From contig NC_092676.1 of assembly GCF_964355755.1 (NCBI RefSeq), positions 11,826,288-11,890,287 of the forward strand: 64,000 nucleotides of DNA, written 5' to 3'. The translations under genes were made by a program, and so were the position numbers. Shown in pieces: positions 43,441-55,507 of the stretch. Every line of letters begins with the position of its first letter. Positions within the stretch are counted from its first letter, which is position 1. Origin of the DNA: Antedon mediterranea. Lineage: Eukaryota > Echinodermata > Crinoidea > Comatulida > Antedonidae. The notes under the pieces were generated by a model, which was given only the letters and a program-made list of their open reading frames with translations, was not told the DNA's origin and searched no databases.

Positions 43441-43823
43441 GATTTACAAAATACATTGTGTTCCAAGGTAATAGGTGTAATTCATTAAAACTTCAACGGC
43501 GCGATCAGTCGATACGGTTGACTAATGACTGTTTATTTAGTGGCCTGGCATGGTATTTGTAGATCCGGCCATGGCGGTACAAAACAGAGGAGGTTGCTTA
43601 GTTTATACAGTGACGTAAACATGGTTGCTGAGATGTTAAATTACTGCTATTTTTTGCCTTTTTTTAGTGTTTATCCTTAAAATTCAGGAAAGTGACATAG
43701 CCTATCGTGTGCGGCCCCTCAATAAACATCAGTGTGCTAGATGTGAGCACGTACCTTTCAGTGGTTTTGGAGGAGATACGTAAAATTACGCGAAAAATTT
43801 AGTAGCATTAATATATCACCGTT
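43441..43823. other. Unassigned DNA
   Basis: Apart from the possible minus-strand N-terminus at 43622 (see 42860-42979), nothing recognised. Confidence 0.3.
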
Positions 43824-44246
43824 GCTAAAGATACGGTACCGTATCCATGCTTTTAAAAAATAAAGATACGGTAATTATAGAGGGCGCTTCTGTTTGCTAA
43901 AAGTACGGTAAAATTGCATTCCTAAAACTCGTACCTAAATATAAAATTCGTTCCTAAATATAAAACTCGTTCCTAAATATTAAACTCCTTCCTAAATATT
44001 AAAAACCTAACCCTCTAAATAATCTCTCATAAATTAAAAACTTAAAAAAAATGAAAAAAAGACGTCAAGAAGAGTACCTCCAACCCCTTAAGCCAAAGCC
44101 TCATCACATGCCCACTAGGCTACACAGCTGTCTTGCAGAAAACCAATGCAATAACCTATTTGATTAACATCCACATTACATAGCGCCCTCTATAATTACC
44201 GTACCTTTAGTTTTTAAAAGTATGGATACGGTACCGTATCTTTAGC
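43824..44246. mobile_element. MITE with 65-bp TIRs (423 bp)
   Basis: Ends GCTAAAGATACGGTACCGTA are inverted and nearly perfect; TIRs run through ATAATTACCGTA and AGAGGGCGC. The interior has four tandem CGTTCCTAAATATAAAACT units (43925-44000). No target duplication seen. Confidence 0.85.
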
Positions 44247-44321
44247 CATAGATGTTTGTGCTTTGGGATAACCTGTTCTCATACTATGAGGCGCCATACG
44301 CAGCAAAAGTGGAAATTTTAA

Positions 44322-44455
44322 AACGTACCGTGTAATTGTTAAAATACAAATGAACATTTTAAATTTTTTTTTTTAATTACACAGTACGATTTAAGAAATC
44401 AGACATAGTATTTCAAAATGTTCATTTGTATTTTTTAAATTACACAGTACGTTTT
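44322..44455. repeat. Short inverted-repeat element
   Basis: AAAATACAAATGAACATTTT on the left pairs with AAAATGTTCATTTGTATTTT on the right, flanked by ACGTACCGTGTAATT and AATTACACAGTACGT. Confidence 0.7.
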
Positions 44456-44509
44456 ACGTTTTTCCACTTGTATTTTTGCGTGACACTTTGCTGCGTATCG
44501 GAGACGGGT

Positions 44510-45445
44510 TGGTGAATTTTGTCCAAGATGGGGAAATTTCTGTCCAGAATGGGGAAATATTTTGTCCAGAATAAGGACAAAAGCGATAGGTGGCGCTATA
44601 ATCGTGTCCAAGATGGGGAAGCTGTCCAATATAGAGAAATCCGATTTGTCCAAAATGGGGAAATTTCTGTCCAAGATGGGGAAGTGGTGGCGCTATATCG
44701 TGTCCAAAATGGGGAAATTTCTGTCCAGGATGGGGAAGTGGTGGCGCTATATCGTGTCCAAAATGGGGAAATTTCTGTCCAGGATGGGGAAGTGGTGGCG
44801 CTATATCATGTCCAAAATGGAAAAATTTCTGTCCAGGATGGGGAAGTGGTGGCGCTATATCGTGTCCAAAATGGGGAAATTTCTGTCCAGGATGGGCTTA
44901 TGCTGTGTCAAAAATAGGCAAGCTATCCATATAGAGAAATCAGATTTGTCCAAAATGGAAAAATTTCTGTCCAGGATGGGGAAGTGGTGGCGCTATATTG
45001 TGTCCAAAATGGGGACATTTGTGTACAGGATGGGGAAATGCTGTGTCAAAAATAGAGAAGCTGTCCAATATAGAGAAATCCGATTTGTCCAAAATGAAGA
45101 AATTTCTGTCCAGAATGGGGAAATACTGTGTCTAAAATAGCGAAGCTGTCCAATATAGAGAAATCCGATTTGTCCAAAATGGGGATTTCTGTCCAGGATG
45201 GGGAAGTGCTGTGTCCAAAATAAAGAAGCTGTCCAATATAGATAAATCCGATTTGTCCAAAATGGGGAAATTTCTGTCTAAGATGGGGAAGTGCTGTGTC
45301 CAAAATAGAGCTGTCCAATATAGAGAAATCCGATTTGTCCAAAATGGGTAAATTTTGTCCAGAATAGAGAAGGGCTGTGTCCAAAATAGAGAAACTGTCC
45401 AATATATAGAAATCCGATTTGTCCAAAGTGTTTTCTAAAATAGAG
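44510..45445 (+). repeat. 54-bp tandem repeat array, forward
   Basis: Built from TGTCCAAAATGGGGAAATTT and CTGTCCAGGATGGGGAAGTG with GGTGGCGCTATATCG; exact period 54 at 44701-44863, then longer mixed units with CTGTCCAATATAGAGAAATC. Because 54 is a multiple of three, long stop-free frames arise; they are not genes. Reverse copy at 49735-50290. Confidence 0.95.
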
Positions 45446-45447
45446 AC

Positions 45448-45772
45448 ATGTTTGTTTGTTTTTTTATCTTTATACTGGGTAACCTCTTCAGTCAAAGACT
45501 GATCTCCCAGAGGGCCCAGTTGGTGATCAGTGGCTGTGATGTACTAATACACCGGGGTAACCCCCTACTCATCTCGAAAGATGTACTAGGTTCTTTAAAG
45601 TGCACACGAGCAAGTTGTGTACACTGGACCTACGGTTTATAGTCCTTATCCGAGAAGACTCGTTCTACCACCAGAACCATGGAGTGAGTGAGCCTCGAAC
45701 CCCTGCCGATGTTATGGCTACGTGATTACGGTTCCACTGTCTTAACCGCTCGGCCACTCACTCACTCACATT
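45448..45772 (-). mobile_element. tRNA-Ser-like SINE, about 325 bp
   Basis: Minus strand: box A TGGCCGAGCGG, box B GGTTCGAGGCTC, serine-type spacing with long variable arm, then a body containing TTTAAAGAACCTAGTACATC and ACTGAAGAGGTTACCCAGTA, and an A-rich tail AAAAAAACAAACAAAC. It interrupts the 54-bp array, which resumes after 45772. Confidence 0.85.
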
Positions 45773-46030
45773 TTCAGCAGAAAAATATAATTTTGACAAA
45801 TTTCTCCAGAATAGAGAAGTGCTGCGTCCAAATTAGAGAAACTACAGTATCCAAGGCAAATTCAATTTTTCCGAATTGTATAAAAGAGAAACTGTCAAAT
45901 ATGTAGAGAAATTCAGAAATGTTCAAAACGAGGAAAGTTTTTGTCAAGATTAGCGCTACATCGTGTCGAAAATCTGTCCCGCATATAGAGACTATCCAAT
46001 ATATAGGGAATGTCTCAGTTATGGAAGCAT
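45773..46030 (+). repeat. Degenerate continuation of the 54-bp array
   Basis: TTTCTCCAGAATAGAGAAGT, CTGCGTCCAAATTAGAGAAA and AGAGAAACTGTCAAATAT show decayed units, confirming that the SINE inserted within the array. Confidence 0.7.
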
Positions 46031-46061
46031 TCAATTAATATTTAAGACGTATGGTACAGTA

Positions 46062-46989
46062 GGCCTGTCACACCAAAATCAGTCCGGGCCAAAATCGGTC
46101 CGGCGGACCAGTTTTGGCTGCCAAAATCAGTCCGGGGACCATTTATGGCTGCCAAAACCTGTCCGGCCGGACCAATTTTGGCCGCCAAAACTGGTCCGGC
46201 CAGGATAAAATCGGTCCGGGTAGTAGGACTGTTTTTGGCCGGTCCAGTCTTACAAATATATGGTGCGCAAAATGAGTCATAATGTATATATCATTAAAAA
46301 AAGGCCATGATTAGTCATTATATTGAAAACTACTCTTTTATTTGTTATTTTAATATTATAAATTAAGCCTGTTTTTTTTTATTATCATTATTAGTAGTAA
46401 CTCATCAATAATTAGTACTAATTGTTAGGCTTTTTGTATACAATATGTATCTCTGCCTGTTTTTAATCTATTTTGTTCTTTTTTAACATCTTCGTTTCCC
46501 CATGATGTTAAAAACAATTTAATTATTAAATATTATTATTATTAACTATTTATGGTTAATCAATCACTATATAAATTCAATACAATTATTATAAAACAAT
46601 TATCCAATATTGATTAGGCTGAGGAAAGAAAAAGGCCTCAATCATAAATAAAATCTAGCTGGCAATATCAGCGTCTCATACCCGTTCATGTGAGTGTGTG
46701 GCAGGCCGAAATATGAGTGAACACCTAAGTCATGTTTGTAGATAAAATACATTTATTTATAGTATTTATCCGACAAGATAACTTACTAATATATATCATG
46801 GGATATTTTTCTAGCCATAAACAACTTAAAACAGCATCATAGGCCTAGTAATTCAATTAAAATCGACAGAAGAAAAGCCCGGACCGATTATTGGATACAG
46901 TGGCGGACTGCTTTTGGCCACAATTTTAGAGCCAAAACTGGTCCGGCCGGACCGATTTTGGCCCCGGACCATATTTATCGTGACAGGCC
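46062..46989. mobile_element. TA-flanked TIR element rich in GGTCCGG
   Basis: Ends GGCCTGTCAC and GTGACAGGCC with TA on both sides (46060-46061, 46990-46991). Subterminal AAAATCGGTCCGGC and CCAGTTTTGGCT repeats are inverted between the two ends and tandem on the left. No transposase. About 928 bp. Confidence 0.7.
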
Positions 46990-46991
46990 TA

Positions 46992-48082
46992 CTATCGAGT
47001 CTGCACATCAAGGTATGTTGAACCATATTAATCAATAATAATAATCATGTATGATGTATACAAATTAAAGAAAAATGCTGCACTAATTACTAGGCCCTTA
47101 ATGGCCTAGTCGTTACTCCACTATGCACGTGGCTTGATCATAGCAAGTCTGCAATTTTCTCCCGCATATTAGGCATACTGAAAGATGCAAACTAATTATT
47201 CATCAGGTACCGGTGGTAGGCCAGTGGTTACTCCAGTATTTTGAAATAGAGGGTGTGGGGGGGGGGGGGGTTAATCCCCTTTTCTTTAATGGGAGGACAG
47301 GGCCTAAAAGTAGTGAAAGTAAGTGCTTAACTAGTTTGATGTCCTATCTTTTGCAATACAATTTGGGAAATTCTAAACTTTATATCATTTTTTTGTATTA
47401 GGTGTGGCTGCTTTTCATTGAAGAGATTTTGATGGTCATTCAACTACAAATAGTGATTGTTTTATTTATGTTGGTTTTTACTTGTTTTCAAAGCTATTAT
47501 TAAACAAATAAGATTTTCGAAGTACTAATGGTAACTACATGTTGTTTACTGTTTATTATTGGGTCTTTTCAAGAATAGTTTGTTTAAAATCACATACAGT
47601 AATTATTTATCATATCTAAGAGTGATATAATATTCCGATCTGCATAATATGTAAATGCAAGTAAATGCATGTCGTAAATTAAGTTGGTCAAGATGAGTGT
47701 ACTGTATATTTGGTTGGTGACATTAAAAAAAAATTATGATCTATTAATTTAATTAATGAACTATAAACGTGAATTTGAGTATTTTACTTTGAAATAAAAA
47801 AACAATCACCGTATCCTGATGACAAAATAATAAATAAATCCATATTCTAGTAAAATATTTTCATTTTATTACAATTCTATGTAATTTTATTAGAATAAGT
47901 AGTCACATCATTTTCATTGGTTTTTTTTTGTATTAACAGGTGCTTTTGATTGGTTATTTGTTATTCGTAGGGCCACTGATAAAGTTTTGCAAGAGGAACA
48001 CTTGTCAGTACCGGTAGATTTTGTAATGTAATGTTTGTATTGAATAGGCTACTGTAATCATTGATTGTTTATTAATTAATTC
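46992..48082. other. Unassigned DNA
   Basis: A poly-G run near 47258-47270; otherwise AT-rich and featureless. Confidence 0.3.
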
Positions 48083-49540
48083 CCGCAGTCTGTGGTAAAA
48101 AAAAAAATAAATAAATAAAAAACAAAGAAAGAAAAAAAAAATAAATAAAAAGGATAAAAAGAAGGAAAAGAAGGGACAATCTGTATTAATTATATTAATA
48201 AATATCCTGTAGGCCTACTCTTTTTTGATGTGGTACTACTTTCTTTTGTGGTTTTTATGGTTGGAATTTAATATAATATACTGTAGTTTTTAACGATTAA
48301 TATAAGTAGACATAATAAATCAGCATAGCAATTCACTCCCTGGTAAATTTAAAGGAATACACATTGATAGAATAGTTGCTCACTAATAACATTTGTATAG
48401 ACACAAAGTTTTTGAGAGAAATTTAACAAAAAAATAAATCTAATTGAGCATGATAAACCTTACAGAAAATGCGAAGCACTGGCTGTAATCATATTTTAAT
48501 ATCAACATAATTATTAGCCCTAAACTATGCCTATTTGGAGTAGGAAATAACGCAATTAAAGCACTAATGTTACTAATATGCAAACACTCGTATACTATTG
48601 TAAAATGAGAAAAATTAGGCCAAATATTGCACGATTTGTCAAAGATATCACTTTGTTTATAGCTGGAAATTAATGATTCGGCGTGTACGTTTTATTTTAA
48701 ACCATTGAGTTACTATAATAACTCAAGGATTCCATCATGTGGTCGAAATTCCATGTGGAATTACTGCATATGACGGTAGATTAATACCCGCGGTCTGTGG
48801 TAAAAAAAATAAAATAAAAAATAAAGAAAAAAATAAAAAAGAAAAAGGATAAAAAGAAGGAAAAGAAGCGACAACCTGTATTAATTATATTAATAAATAT
48901 CCTGTACTCTTTCTTGATGTGGTATAATGATGTCGGTGCCGGTACTACTTTCTGTTGTGGTTTTTATGGTTGGAATTTAATATAATATACTGTAGTTTTT
49001 AACGTTAGATAAAAATGTATAGAATCAGTGAAAATTTACTTTAGAGGTAAATTGGAACCATTTCACTCAATAAATGTTCATTATACTTAAAAATAGCTGA
49101 TAAAGGTGTCACATATTTACCAACCTGTACTTTGAAACTGTTTCCAGGCTGAGTACCGTAATTATTTTAAGGGGATAAGAGCCTATTTTGAGCCTGAATT
49201 TTACCTGTGGGACGATAGATTAATACTCGTGGTCTGTGGTCGAAAAAAAGGTTAAAAAAAAAGATAAAAAGGTAGAGATAGAGAAGGAAATAAAAAGAAA
49301 TTGAAGATGATAAAAAAAAAGAAGTGACAACCTGTATTAATTATATTAACAAATATCCTGTACTCTTTCTTGATGTGGTATAATAAGGGCGGTGACGGTA
49401 CTACCTTCTGTTGTGGTTTTTATGGTTGGAATTTAATATAATATACTGTAGTTTTTAACGTCAGATAAATGTATACATTCAGTGAAAATTTACTTTAGAA
49501 GTAAATTGGAACCACATCCCTCACTAAATGTGTATTATAC
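48083..49540 (+). repeat. Three direct repeats with purine-rich tracts
   Basis: Units start (C/T)GGTCTGTGGT at about 48087, 48792 and 49231, continue with an A/G-rich tract and AACCTGTATTAATTATATTA, CTTTCTTGATGTGGTA and TATAATATACTGTAGTTTTT. Copies 2 and 3 also share AGTGAAAATTTACTTTAGA (period 439). Confidence 0.9.
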
Positions 49541-49734
49541 TTAAAAAGCTGATAACGGTGTTAATTATTTAATTAATAGAACACTTTTCCACTTCAAATG
49601 TACTTTTAAAGTGTTAACATAGTACTGTTATTATTGTGTACATTTTGTAATGTTTTCAGATTAAAAGTGTAAACTTAATTAAAGTTTTTAAAACAAAAAA
49701 AAGTTTCTTATGTTGTGTTAATGTTTTGCCTTCT

Positions 49735-50290
49735 CTATATTGTACAGCTTCCCTATTTTAGACACAGTATTTCCCCATTTTGGACAGAAATGTCTTTATT
49801 TTGGACAAATCGGATTTCTCTATATTGGACAGCTTCACCATCTTGGACACAGCACTTCCCCATTCTGGACAGAAATTTCCCCATCCTGGACAGAAATTTC
49901 CCCATTTTGGACAAATCTGATTTCTATATATGGACAGCTTGCCTATTTTTGACACAGCATAAGCCCATCCTGGACAGAAATTTCCCCATTTTGGACACGA
50001 TATAGCGCCACCACTTCCCCATCCTGGACAGAAATTTCCCCATTTTGGACACGATATAGCGCCACCACTTCCCCATCCTGGACAGAAATTTCCCCATTTT
50101 GGACACGATATAGCGCCACCACTTCCCCATCTTGGACAGAAATTTCCCCATTTTGGACAAATCGGATTTCTCTATATTGGACAGCTTCCCCATCTTGGAC
50201 ACGATTATAGCGCCACCTATCGCTTTTGTCCTTATTCTGGACAAAATATTTCCCCATTCTGGACAGAAATTTCCCCATCTTGGACAAAAT
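49735..50290 (-). repeat. 54-bp tandem repeat array, reverse
   Basis: Reverse complement of the 44510-44935 array with the same order of units, including the GATAGGTGGCGCTATAATCG opening and CTTATGCTGTGTCAAAAATA part. Long open frames here are repeat by-products. Confidence 0.95.
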
Positions 50291-50423
50291 TCACCACACC
50301 TATTGGCGTATCGCGCCTCATGGCAAAAAAATTAGGTTAGGTATCTGGTGTTTAGTAGGACCGGTTTATATTTGTTAATGAATGACAAGACATACATTGT
50401 TTTTATAAACATGTAATAGTTAA

Positions 50424-51736
50424 TCTATATATAAATTTACGTAAGGGCAAAATTCGGTAAATCGCGCCTTACTTCTAGAATTTTTACTCGATGGTATATA
50501 AAGTTGGTTCGTACTTTCGGTACTGATTTTAACCACCTGATGTAACCCTGTTTACTGATTAAATTAAGTTAGATAATTAGTTATTGACGATTAAAACGAA
50601 TTTAGGTTCAACGATTTGCCCCAAATAGGGTTGTTTTCCGATCGTGGTATACACTGTCTAATGGATGTCCATCTTGAAAAATACCCGCCACAAAAATGCG
50701 AGGAGGCTTCGCATTTTCCTATCTCCTCCTACGATAATTGTTTTTAATAGCTGAAAACCGGTTGAACAGCTAGAGTACAGCATCATAATGTTGAAGACAG
50801 GCCGATTTTCTTTAAAAAATACTATTTTGATAGATTTAATAATTAATATACGATTATACAAATGTATTGATTTGCGATGAATGGAACATCCCAATCTCTT
50901 AGTCTGCCAGAGTTTGGTTTAACACAAGTAGGTAAATTTATGAGCTCTTGGTTTAACACATACGGTAGGTAAACATATGGGCCCTTTGAGAATAAACTTG
51001 CAATACTTTGACAATACTGTTAATACCTATTAACTATTTTTGGTCCTCATTTGAATCGAACATTTCTTACTATGAATGTTCGTACTGTTAGATGTAATAT
51101 AAAAATATATACAAATAAACTTTATTACTGAGATTGTGGTTAGGCTTCACTGTTAGATATATAAACACATTATTATATACAAATAAACTTTATACTGACA
51201 GTTCCCTCTCAACGTTTGTATTAATTATTAATTAATAAGTACCAATACTATAAACGTCGTAGTGGTGTATCGTGACATGTACTTTAATATTTCAATCGAT
51301 TATGACAGTGACAGTTTTAACAAAGTATTAAATCGCAAATGTTTTACTGTATTTAGAGGTATATTATTTGTAGGCCTATACTGAGTGGATAAAAAATATA
51401 TTTAAAAATTGTTCATCTTTGTAACTATCCGCTTTCCCATCCCTCAAACCTAATGTTACATACAAAACACAAATTGGGTTTCTTTAAATGAGTCCAAATC
51501 AAAAATTTGGACTCATTTTGTGATAAGTTTCTCCTTCGGAAGTAATTCCCAGGGTACTAATTTTAGTTGACTACATAAATCATCGTGTCTATTTATTCGT
51601 TTCTGTAAACGACAATGTATTATATAATAGTACATTTGAAATCGCCAGTTTTGTTACGCTGAAATGACTGTGTATTCGAGAACCATCTGTGGGCACGACC
51701 TAGATTGTACGCGAGGGAAGCGAGCGTACCATCTAG
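50424..51736 (+). mobile_element. Large Helitron-like element, copy B (complete)
   Basis: Starts A|TCTATATATAAATTTACG and ends with hairpin GTACGCGAGGGAAGCGAGCG then CATCTAG|T, meeting Helitron end rules (5' TC, 3' hairpin plus CTRR, A|T target). 1313 bp, no helicase. Contains ACAGGCCGATTTTCTTTA and a short palindrome AGTCCAAATCAAAAATTTGG. Confidence 0.75.
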
Positions 51737-52095
51737 TTAACATAATTCATAAAAAGATATAGTTTTAATTAGATTTACACAAATAATACATTAAATAATT
51801 AATAAGGAAGAAGGTTTAATTATCTATAACAAAATCTATTTCATCATAATCGGTTAAGTATTTAAAATGAGTTACAACCGAAAATAGAGTACCTGTCACT
51901 TACTTAAATAGCGCCCTCAACTTCAAAATTTTACTAAACATTATTAAATCCCTGCTACAAGTACCCAAACTTAATCGTTAATAACTTATGTTTGCCTTTT
52001 CACAAACACATGTAGTTTACACATTATTTCTAGTATGTAGTGGGTCAGTTTTTGTGCATATCTGAAAAAAAAAATTCTTGCCTTAATTAACATAA
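51737..52095. other. Spacer between two facing Helitron-like copies
   Basis: 359 bp of AT-rich DNA; no gene. It begins TTAACATAA and ends TTAACATAA, a 9-bp direct repeat immediately next to the two CTAG ends. Confidence 0.5.
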
Positions 52096-53633
52096 CTAGA
52101 TGGTACGCTCGCTTCGCTCGCGTACCATCTAGGTCGTGCCCACAGATGGTTCTCGAATACACAGTAATTTCAGCGTAAAAAAATGCTTTTTTTTAATGTA
52201 CGTACTGCAGGATGATAATAGTTATTATTGTTTACAGAAACGAATAAATAGACACGATGATTTATGTATTAAACTGAAATTAGCACACTGGGAATTACTT
52301 CCGAAAGAGAAACTTGTCACAAAATGAGTTCAAATTTTTTATTTGGACTAATTTAAACAAACCCAGTTTGTGTTTTGTGTGTAACATTAGGGTTGAGGGA
52401 TGGGGAAGAGGATATGGGTACAAAGAAGAACAATGTTTTAATATATTCTTTATCTACTCAGTAACGAAATATGTTTTTCATGTTTGATAGGCCTATACAT
52501 AATATACCACTTGATACAGTAACACATTTGCGATTTAATACTTGTTAAAACTGTCACTGTTATAGTCCATTGAAATAGCATGTACATGTAACGATACACG
52601 TACCACTACAACGTTTATATTCTTTGTAATTATTAATTAATACAAACGTTGAGAAGCAACTGTCAGTAGTACAGTTTATTTGTATATTGTACGTTTTGTA
52701 TAACAGTAGGGCCTACTCACAGGCCTATAAATAATATACCACTTGATACAGTAACACATTTGCGACATAATATTTTATTGTTAAAACTGTCACTGTCATA
52801 GTCGATTGAAATAGAATACGGTAGTACATGTAACGATACACGTACCACTACAACGTTTATATTCTTTGTAATTATTAATTAATACAAACGTTGAGAAGCA
52901 ACTGTCAGTACTACAGTTTATTTGTATATTGTACGTTCTATATAACAGTAGGGCCTACACTCACAGTAATACGTTTATTTGTACATGATTGTGTTATACA
53001 TCTAACAGTACCCACACTCACAGTAAATTCAATGGCGACCACAAATGTTAATACGTATTTATTGCAATACTATATCTATATATACGTTTTAGGTTAATTC
53101 CCCAAGGGCCAATAAATTTACCTACAGCTGGTGGTACTTGTGTTAAAGCAAAGAGTTATTATTGGAATGTTCCATTCATCGGAAATCAATACATTTGTAT
53201 AAATGTATATTAATTATTAAATCTATCAAAATAGTATGTTTTCAAGAAAATAGGTCTGTCTTCAACATTATGATGCTGTACTCGAGCTGTTCAACCGGTT
53301 TTCATCCATTAAAAACAATTATCGTAGGAGGATATAGGAAAATGCGAAGCATCCTCGTATTATTGTATGCGGGTATTTTTCAAGATAGACATGCATTGGA
53401 CAGTGTATACCACGATCGGAAAACACCCCTATTTGGGGCAAATCGTTGAACCTAAATTCGTTTTAATCGTCAATAACTAATTATCGAACTCCATTTAATT
53501 AGTAAACAGGGTTACATCAGGTGGTTAAAATCAGTATCGAAAGTACGAACCAACTTTATATACCATCGAGTGAACATTCTAGAAGTAAGGCGCGATTTAC
53601 CGAATTTTGCCCTTACGTAAATTTGTATATAGA
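52096..53633 (-). mobile_element. Large Helitron-like element, copy C (complete)
   Basis: Inverted relative of copy B with CTAG and the perfect hairpin GGTACGC/GCGTACC at its 3' end (52096-52131) and TCTATATACAAATTTACG at the 5' end. It is longer because about 232 bp (52493 onward) are tandemly duplicated. Confidence 0.75.
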
Positions 53634-53929
53634 TAAATATGGTATATCACACATTTTTCTGAATTTTTGGCTAAAATTCTATATTTTATTTTTTTTTTTT
53701 GCTTAAAAAAGGTTATTTCATTACAGTAAAGTTAAAATAAAATTATTGTATTGAATAGATAATGTAAATAGCTATTAATCAACCTTATTTTCACAAAATA
53801 CATCAAATATTTATTAATTTATGGACAATAAAGTGCATCACTATAAAATGGGGGCCATTTTTACTCTAAAGCCTATCGCACTTAATTATATAGAAAGGAA
53901 AGAACCATCCCCACCAAAAACTAAACTTA
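53634..53929. other. Unassigned DNA
   Basis: AT-rich, no feature recognised. Confidence 0.3.
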
Positions 53930-54688
53930 GATAAGGACAAAAGCGCTTGGCCAATTAAAGAAGAGAGATGATATAATCATCACAAAGCCAGACAAAGAAT
54001 GAGGAGTAGTAGTCATGGATAGAAGTGAGTATGAACATTTATTATGTGAAGCATCAGTCAACAATGTTTCCAAATTTATACAAATCTCTACTGAACAACC
54101 AAAAACAAGAGGAAGACCAATGACACATTTCCATCCACTTCTGAAAAAGGAGAAATGATTTGAACGGTTCATAAAATTCTTCCAAAAGAAATTGCTAAAT
54201 CAATTTGTCAAACTGGATCAAGGTTAGCTCATTTGTATGGATTGCCTAAAACACACAAAGAAAACTTATCTATGAGACCAATCTTGTCAGCAACAGGTAC
54301 CTACAATTATAAATTAGCTCAGTGGCTAGATGAGAAGTTGAAACCGCTATCACAGAACGCATATACAATAGATGATGTATTTAGCTTTGCAGCTGATATA
54401 CGCTCCGCCGTTATAAATGTTAGTGATATCTTGGTATCATATGATGTCTGGTCCTTATTCACAAATGTTCCTTTAACCGAGACAATTCAAATTATTGCTG
54501 ATAAAGCATTTACTAACAACTGGTTCAACGATGATTATGGACTAAACTTAGATAAGGACGATTTAATTGCACTCCTTAATATAGCAACGAAAGATCAGCA
54601 GCTATTCCAATGTATTGGTAACTTGTATGAACAGGTTGATGGAGTTGCAATGGGATCACCTGTAGGATCCCTTGTGGCAAATGTATTT
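53930..54688 (+). pseudogene. Penelope RT, N-terminal half
   Basis: IIITKPDKE and VVVMDRSEYEHLL, then KILPKEIAKSI, LYGLPKTHKENLSMRPI, SYDVWSLFTNVPL and DGVAMGSPVGSLVANVF. These are Penelope RT blocks up to the motif before the catalytic YxDD. Stops occur near 53990 and 54155. The aspartate of the palm (SYDV) is present. Confidence 0.85.
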
Positions 54689-54972
54689 ACAAGATACAAG
54701 ATACAAGAAAACTTTATTATCAAAGGCCAAACATTTGACAGTTGAAATTCTTCTTGCTTGCTGCAAGAACTCACCACACTACAACATAAATACCAAACTG
54801 AAACATTACCTTAAAAATCTACAGTTGAACTCATGGATTGCATTTACTAGGAAGGAGTTTCTGTGCCGATTAGTATGACCTTTGATACACATATACTGAT
54901 TTAGAGGGTGTTTTGTATTATTCATGATCTTGACAAAATGCTTATGTAAATAGTCAGTATGTATAATTATTT
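54689..54972 (-). mobile_element. Inserted LINE/SINE 3' end with TTGTATC tail
   Basis: The left edge, read on the minus strand, ends in TTGTATC repeats after GATAATAAAGTTTTC. A TATTT direct repeat flanks it (54684-54688 and 54968-54972). Removing it would bring VANVF next to MCHIEERL. It resembles the TTGAATC tail of the LINE at 26167. Confidence 0.75.
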
Positions 54973-55481
54973 ATGTGCCACATCGAGGAACGCCTTGAAT
55001 CTACGAACCACATGCCCAAATACTACAAACGGTATGTTGATGACACACTAGTATTCATGCCAAATCTAGAAGCAGCCAATAAATGTTTAGCTTTACTTAC
55101 CACGATCCAACTGCTATGAACAATTCAATCCCTTTCCTAGGAATGATGATAACCAAGGATTTGGAAAAATTGCACACACGGGTTTATAGAAAGCCAACAG
55201 AAACAGGCTTATTGCTACACTACAATAGTCACGTTGACAACAAGTATAAAAGGTCACTCATTATAACTATGTTAAATCGGGCTTACAAACTATCGTCGAC
55301 CCACCAGCTTTTTAATGATGAATTTGAAAATCTTCCTTCGATTTTTAAGCGTCTGAAATATCCAGATGAACTAATAACAACCATACAGAACTTTAAACCA
55401 ACAGAGAGCAATAACAACACTTCAGAAGGCGAAACAGATAACAAAACCGAAATACCAGTGCGAACCATACTGCCATTCTAA
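54973..55481 (+). pseudogene. Penelope RT, C-terminal half
   Basis: The frame resumes with MCHIEERLES, catalytic KRYVDDTLVF at 55028-55057, SIPFLGMMITKDLEK, RVYRKPTETG and LLHYNSHVDNKYKRSLI. A frameshift near 55090 separates the catalytic motif from the rest. It ends in a stop at 55481 before the endonuclease. Confidence 0.85.
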
Positions 55482-55507
55482 GACCAGAAATCTGCGAACT
55501 CCGTCAA

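Noticed and set aside
43165-43488. 107-codon membrane protein
   Set aside because: T-rich low-complexity sequence that ends within a tRNA-like repeat.
44519-45140. Long frames of 132 and 192 codons as genes
   Set aside because: They consist of the 54-bp tandem repeat and appear in several frames and on both arrays.
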